A DNA stretch of 8,744 nt from the NCBI GenBank assembly GCA_044348665.1, contig JBIKSI010000139.1, positions 1 through 8,744 on the forward strand, given 5' to 3'. Under the pieces are notes generated by a model that did not search any database, was not told the origin of the DNA, and was given only the letters and a program-made list of their open reading frames with translations. Of this stretch, positions 6,638-8,744 are shown piece by piece (position 1 is the stretch's first letter; every line of letters begins with the position of its first letter). The DNA comes from M2408 sp044348665 (GTDB taxonomy: Bacteria > Bacteroidota > Bacteroidia > Flavobacteriales_D > Crocinitomicaceae). The position numbers and the translations under genes are program-made.

Positions 6638-8624
6638 TGAATTGGTATTGTAAGTTTAACTTGAGTTCCAACTGCTTGATTATCTGTGTATAAATCAAAG
6701 ATTTCAAAACCTACGTGGAAATGTAAACCTTTATTTAATATTTCTAATCTTTTTGCATTTGCATTGCTCGAAAAGGACTCGTATTTTATTGCTTTTATGA
6801 TTTTTAGTTCCTCAGCTCGTTTTCTTCCCACACCATTGTCTGTAATTTCAACCAATAAAATTTGATTTTCTAGACTGAATTTTATTTGTAAATGTTTGTT
6901 CCCCTCCTTGTGAAGTAGTCCATGTTTTATTGCGTTTTCAACATAAGGTTGAATCAACATGGAAGGAATTTTACATAAATCACAATCGATTTTTTCGTCA
7001 AGCTGAAATTCAAATTCAAAAGCCTCTTCAAAACGCATTTTTTCTAAATCAAGGTATAAATGTAAGGCTTTTAATTCTTCACTAAGCGTAATTGTTTCTT
7101 TATCAGACATTTCCAAAATCATACGGGTTAAGTTTGAAAATTTCGATAAAAAATTACTTGCGTTTTTTTTGTCGTTGAGGAAAATATAGGATTGAATCGT
7201 GTTTAAAGCATTGTAAAAAAAATGAGGATTCATTTGAGATTTGATGGATGTGAGCATCGATTTACTCAAGTTTTTTTCCAAGGTCATTTTTTCTAAGATC
7301 AGTTTATTTTTGTTTTTTAAATTGGATACTTGCCAACGGAAATAACTATAAATCAAAGTAAAACTTACTATTAAACAAAGTAAAATGAACCAAAATTGTT
7401 TGTAGAATGGCGTTTCAATAGTAAAATTAACTTCTTGACTATAAATGTATTCTTTTTCCTTTTGCCATTTAAATTTGATTGCATAATCGCCCGATGCAAG
7501 GGATGCAAATTTCAAAATACGATCGTTATTTTCGATGTTAATCCAATTTTTATTATTTAGGCTGTAATGTAAATGATTTTCGTTGCTATTTCCGCAGTTT
7601 AATAGCGAAAAATGAATTTCTACATTGTCTTGATTCGGACTTAAGTGCAAATTTTGAAAGTTTTCAAAAACCTTTGAATCGGTGTGAATTGCATTAATTA
7701 TTAGTTTTGGGATTGTTGTTTTTTTGCTCTTTACAGAAGTGTTTGGCAAAGATAAAATTCCTTTGTCTGTAAGGATTATAAAATTATTTTTGTCGAAATA
7801 GACATCGTACACATCAAAATTTGATACATTTATTTCAGTTATAAATTGAAATGATTTTTTATCGAAAACTTTAAGGTTTGAATTTGAGCGTACAATCAAA
7901 AAAGAATCAGTTATTTTTAATTGTTTGATTGTTTTTAAATCAAAGCTAAATTTGTCATTTAAAATGTTTATTTTTTTGTTTTCAGAAATTTCATACAAAT
8001 CACCTACGGAACTTAAGGCGTAGAGTTTATTGTTAATTAATTCTACCTTTTGACAATAAATGGTCTTTCCGTTAAAACGAATTTCTTTTTTCTCTAACTT
8101 TGAATTTAATTCAAAAAGTCCTTTGTTTGTTGCTACATAAATTCTGCTTCTTGAATGATTGAAGACAACTGATTTTGACCTTACCCCAGTAAATATGTGC
8201 GCAAATTTTTCGTGCAATGAATCTTTGTATTTCGAAAACGCAGCATCCCATTTTGAGTTATAATTTGATTTTATTAAAGGGTTTTCAAACATTACCACAA
8301 GACCACTAGCAGCTAGAAGGTAGTATTTTTCATCTAATCTTACCACTTCTTTCACAGCAAGACTTATGGGTATATTTTGATTTGCTTTTCCTGAAACAAG
8401 CACGTTTGCTCCATTTGAAGAGTAAAAGATATTGCCATTTTTAGGATCTTGAAACAAATAGTATACATCAGAATTAGTTTTTCCTTGGGTAATTAGCTTG
8501 AACTGTGAAAAGTCAGTATTTGTTTCCAATAGTTGTTGATTTTTCGTCCCGATAATGAACTTTTCGCCCGATTTAATGATTTTTAGTGGTTTGTAATCCT
8601 TGATTTGAATTAATTGTCTATTTA
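6634..8624 (-). pseudogene. 5'-truncated LytS-type sensor histidine kinase (beta-propeller/Y_Y_Y class)
   Basis: The open frame runs from the stop at 6634 through the putative insertion-sequence border near 8625 to an in-frame stop at 8671-8673, without any ATG before internal codon 80. The only candidate start is a TTG at 8529. Counting from that TTG (631 codons), about 1-270 resemble propeller blades, about 273-372 a Y_Y_Y-like beta-sandwich, 378-397 one membrane helix and 398-425 a coiled-coil linker. His-kinase motifs follow: SQMNPHFFYNALN with phospho-acceptor H436, N-box ENAIKHGL (531-538), G-box DNGVGR (564-569) and a final GTQVKLTI. Intact members of this class carry a signal peptide and a longer set of propeller repeats at the N-terminus. 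Both are missing here, so export of the sensor part is unlikely. No frameshift or stop is seen in the retained part, suggesting recent disruption. A cytosolic or mis-inserted kinase fragment from the TTG cannot be excluded. Confidence 0.8.
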
Positions 8625-8648
8625 GGGTCTGCTGAAAAAGTATAAACC

Positions 8649-8679
8649 TTTGATTTTTGTGGGTTATAGCTTATTTTTG
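8649..8679 (+). promoter_or_regulatory. predicted transposase promoter
   Basis: TTTG (8649-8652), a 19-bp spacer and TATTTTTG (8672-8679) reproduce the complete Bacteroidota consensus TTTG-N19-21-TAnnTTTG. It is the best two-part promoter in the window. Transcription would start around 8683-8687, some 15 bases before the ATG at 8701. Confidence 0.55.
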
Positions 8680-8694
8680 CACAACCAAGTGCAA
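8677..8694 (+). other. hairpin before the transposase start
   Basis: TTGCAC and GTGCAA form a perfect 6-bp stem with a 6-base loop (AACCAA), directly followed by the purine-rich GGAAAA and the ATG. The stem spans the predicted transcription start. Only transcripts entering from outside the element would carry the whole hairpin, which could mask the translation start in those transcripts. Confidence 0.4.
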
Positions 8695-8700
8695 GGAAAA

Positions 8701-8744
8701 ATGAAAAAACTTTCAAAAAACCGTGCATCTCGACCAAAATATGT
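8701..8744 (+). CDS. putative transposase, first 14 codons only
   Basis: An ORF opens at ATG 8701 and is still open at the window edge, reading MKKLSKNRASRPKY. The start has a good promoter and a purine-rich stretch (AAGGAAAA) just upstream. The peptide is lysine/arginine-rich, which suits a DNA-binding N-terminus, but I do not recognise a family from so few residues. Transposase is inferred only from its place just inside the putative IS end. Confidence 0.45.
   Translation, partial: MKKLSKNRASRPKY

Larger units (their letters stand above)
8625..8744 (+). mobile_element. left end of an insertion sequence, cut by the window edge
   Basis: Kinase coding sequence stops making sense at about 8625. 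From there GGGTCTGCTGAAAAAG begins, a terminus that resembles those I associate with IS1182-like elements. Within 80 bp come a promoter and a rightward ORF, the arrangement expected inside an IS end. The family assignment rests on memory of similar termini. The other end, the inverted-repeat partner and the target duplication lie outside the window. Confidence 0.6.

Noticed and set aside
8529..8531. TTG as a true start making the kinase a normal complete gene
   Set aside because: The same frame continues upstream with propeller-like sequence to the IS border. There is no signal peptide and no evident translation signal before the TTG, so truncation explains the data better.

Overview
The window is AT-rich chromosomal DNA from a member of the Bacteroidota, most likely a flavobacterium-like organism. 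The evidence is the protein families, the codon and base composition, and repeated use of the Bacteroidota -7 promoter motif TAnnTTTG (TACCTTTG occurs twice, just ahead of start codons). The genus cannot be fixed from sequence alone.

Layout. Positions 1-127 hold no recognisable gene, only a possible terminator. Positions 128-262 are a detached, diverged copy of the last ~45 codons of uvrC. Next come three 32-bp iteron-like repeats, a promoter, and a gene for an AAA+ ATPase with a winged helix and a DUF4143/PD-(D/E)XK-type C-terminus (392-1513, +). Two more copies of the same 32-bp repeat follow the gene. The complete uvrC lies at 1627-3423 (-). It is divergent from a uvrD/pcrA-type helicase gene (3593-5875, +). 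A LytTR response regulator (5888-6637, -) converges on uvrD with a 12-bp gap. Its start overlaps by 4 bp the end of a LytS-type sensor histidine kinase gene (-). The kinase gene lacks its 5' part: its reading frame runs into what looks like the left end of an insertion sequence at about 8625, with a transposase-like ORF starting at 8701 and leaving the window.

How the genes fit together. UvrC (dual-incision nuclease) and UvrD/PcrA (helicase that displaces the excised oligonucleotide and UvrC) belong to nucleotide excision repair and share a divergent intergenic region. The LytTR regulator and the kinase form a two-component operon whose sensor was probably inactivated by the insertion.

The most unusual structure is at the left: [uvrC 3' tail]-[32-bp repeats]-[ATPase gene]-[32-bp repeats]-[uvrC]. 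The two uvrC tails are in direct orientation and 87% identical (107 of 123 aligned bases). The arrangement looks like an ATPase cassette that entered at the 3' end of uvrC and left the repair gene intact by supplying, or preserving, a replacement tail. This is an inference from one sequence.
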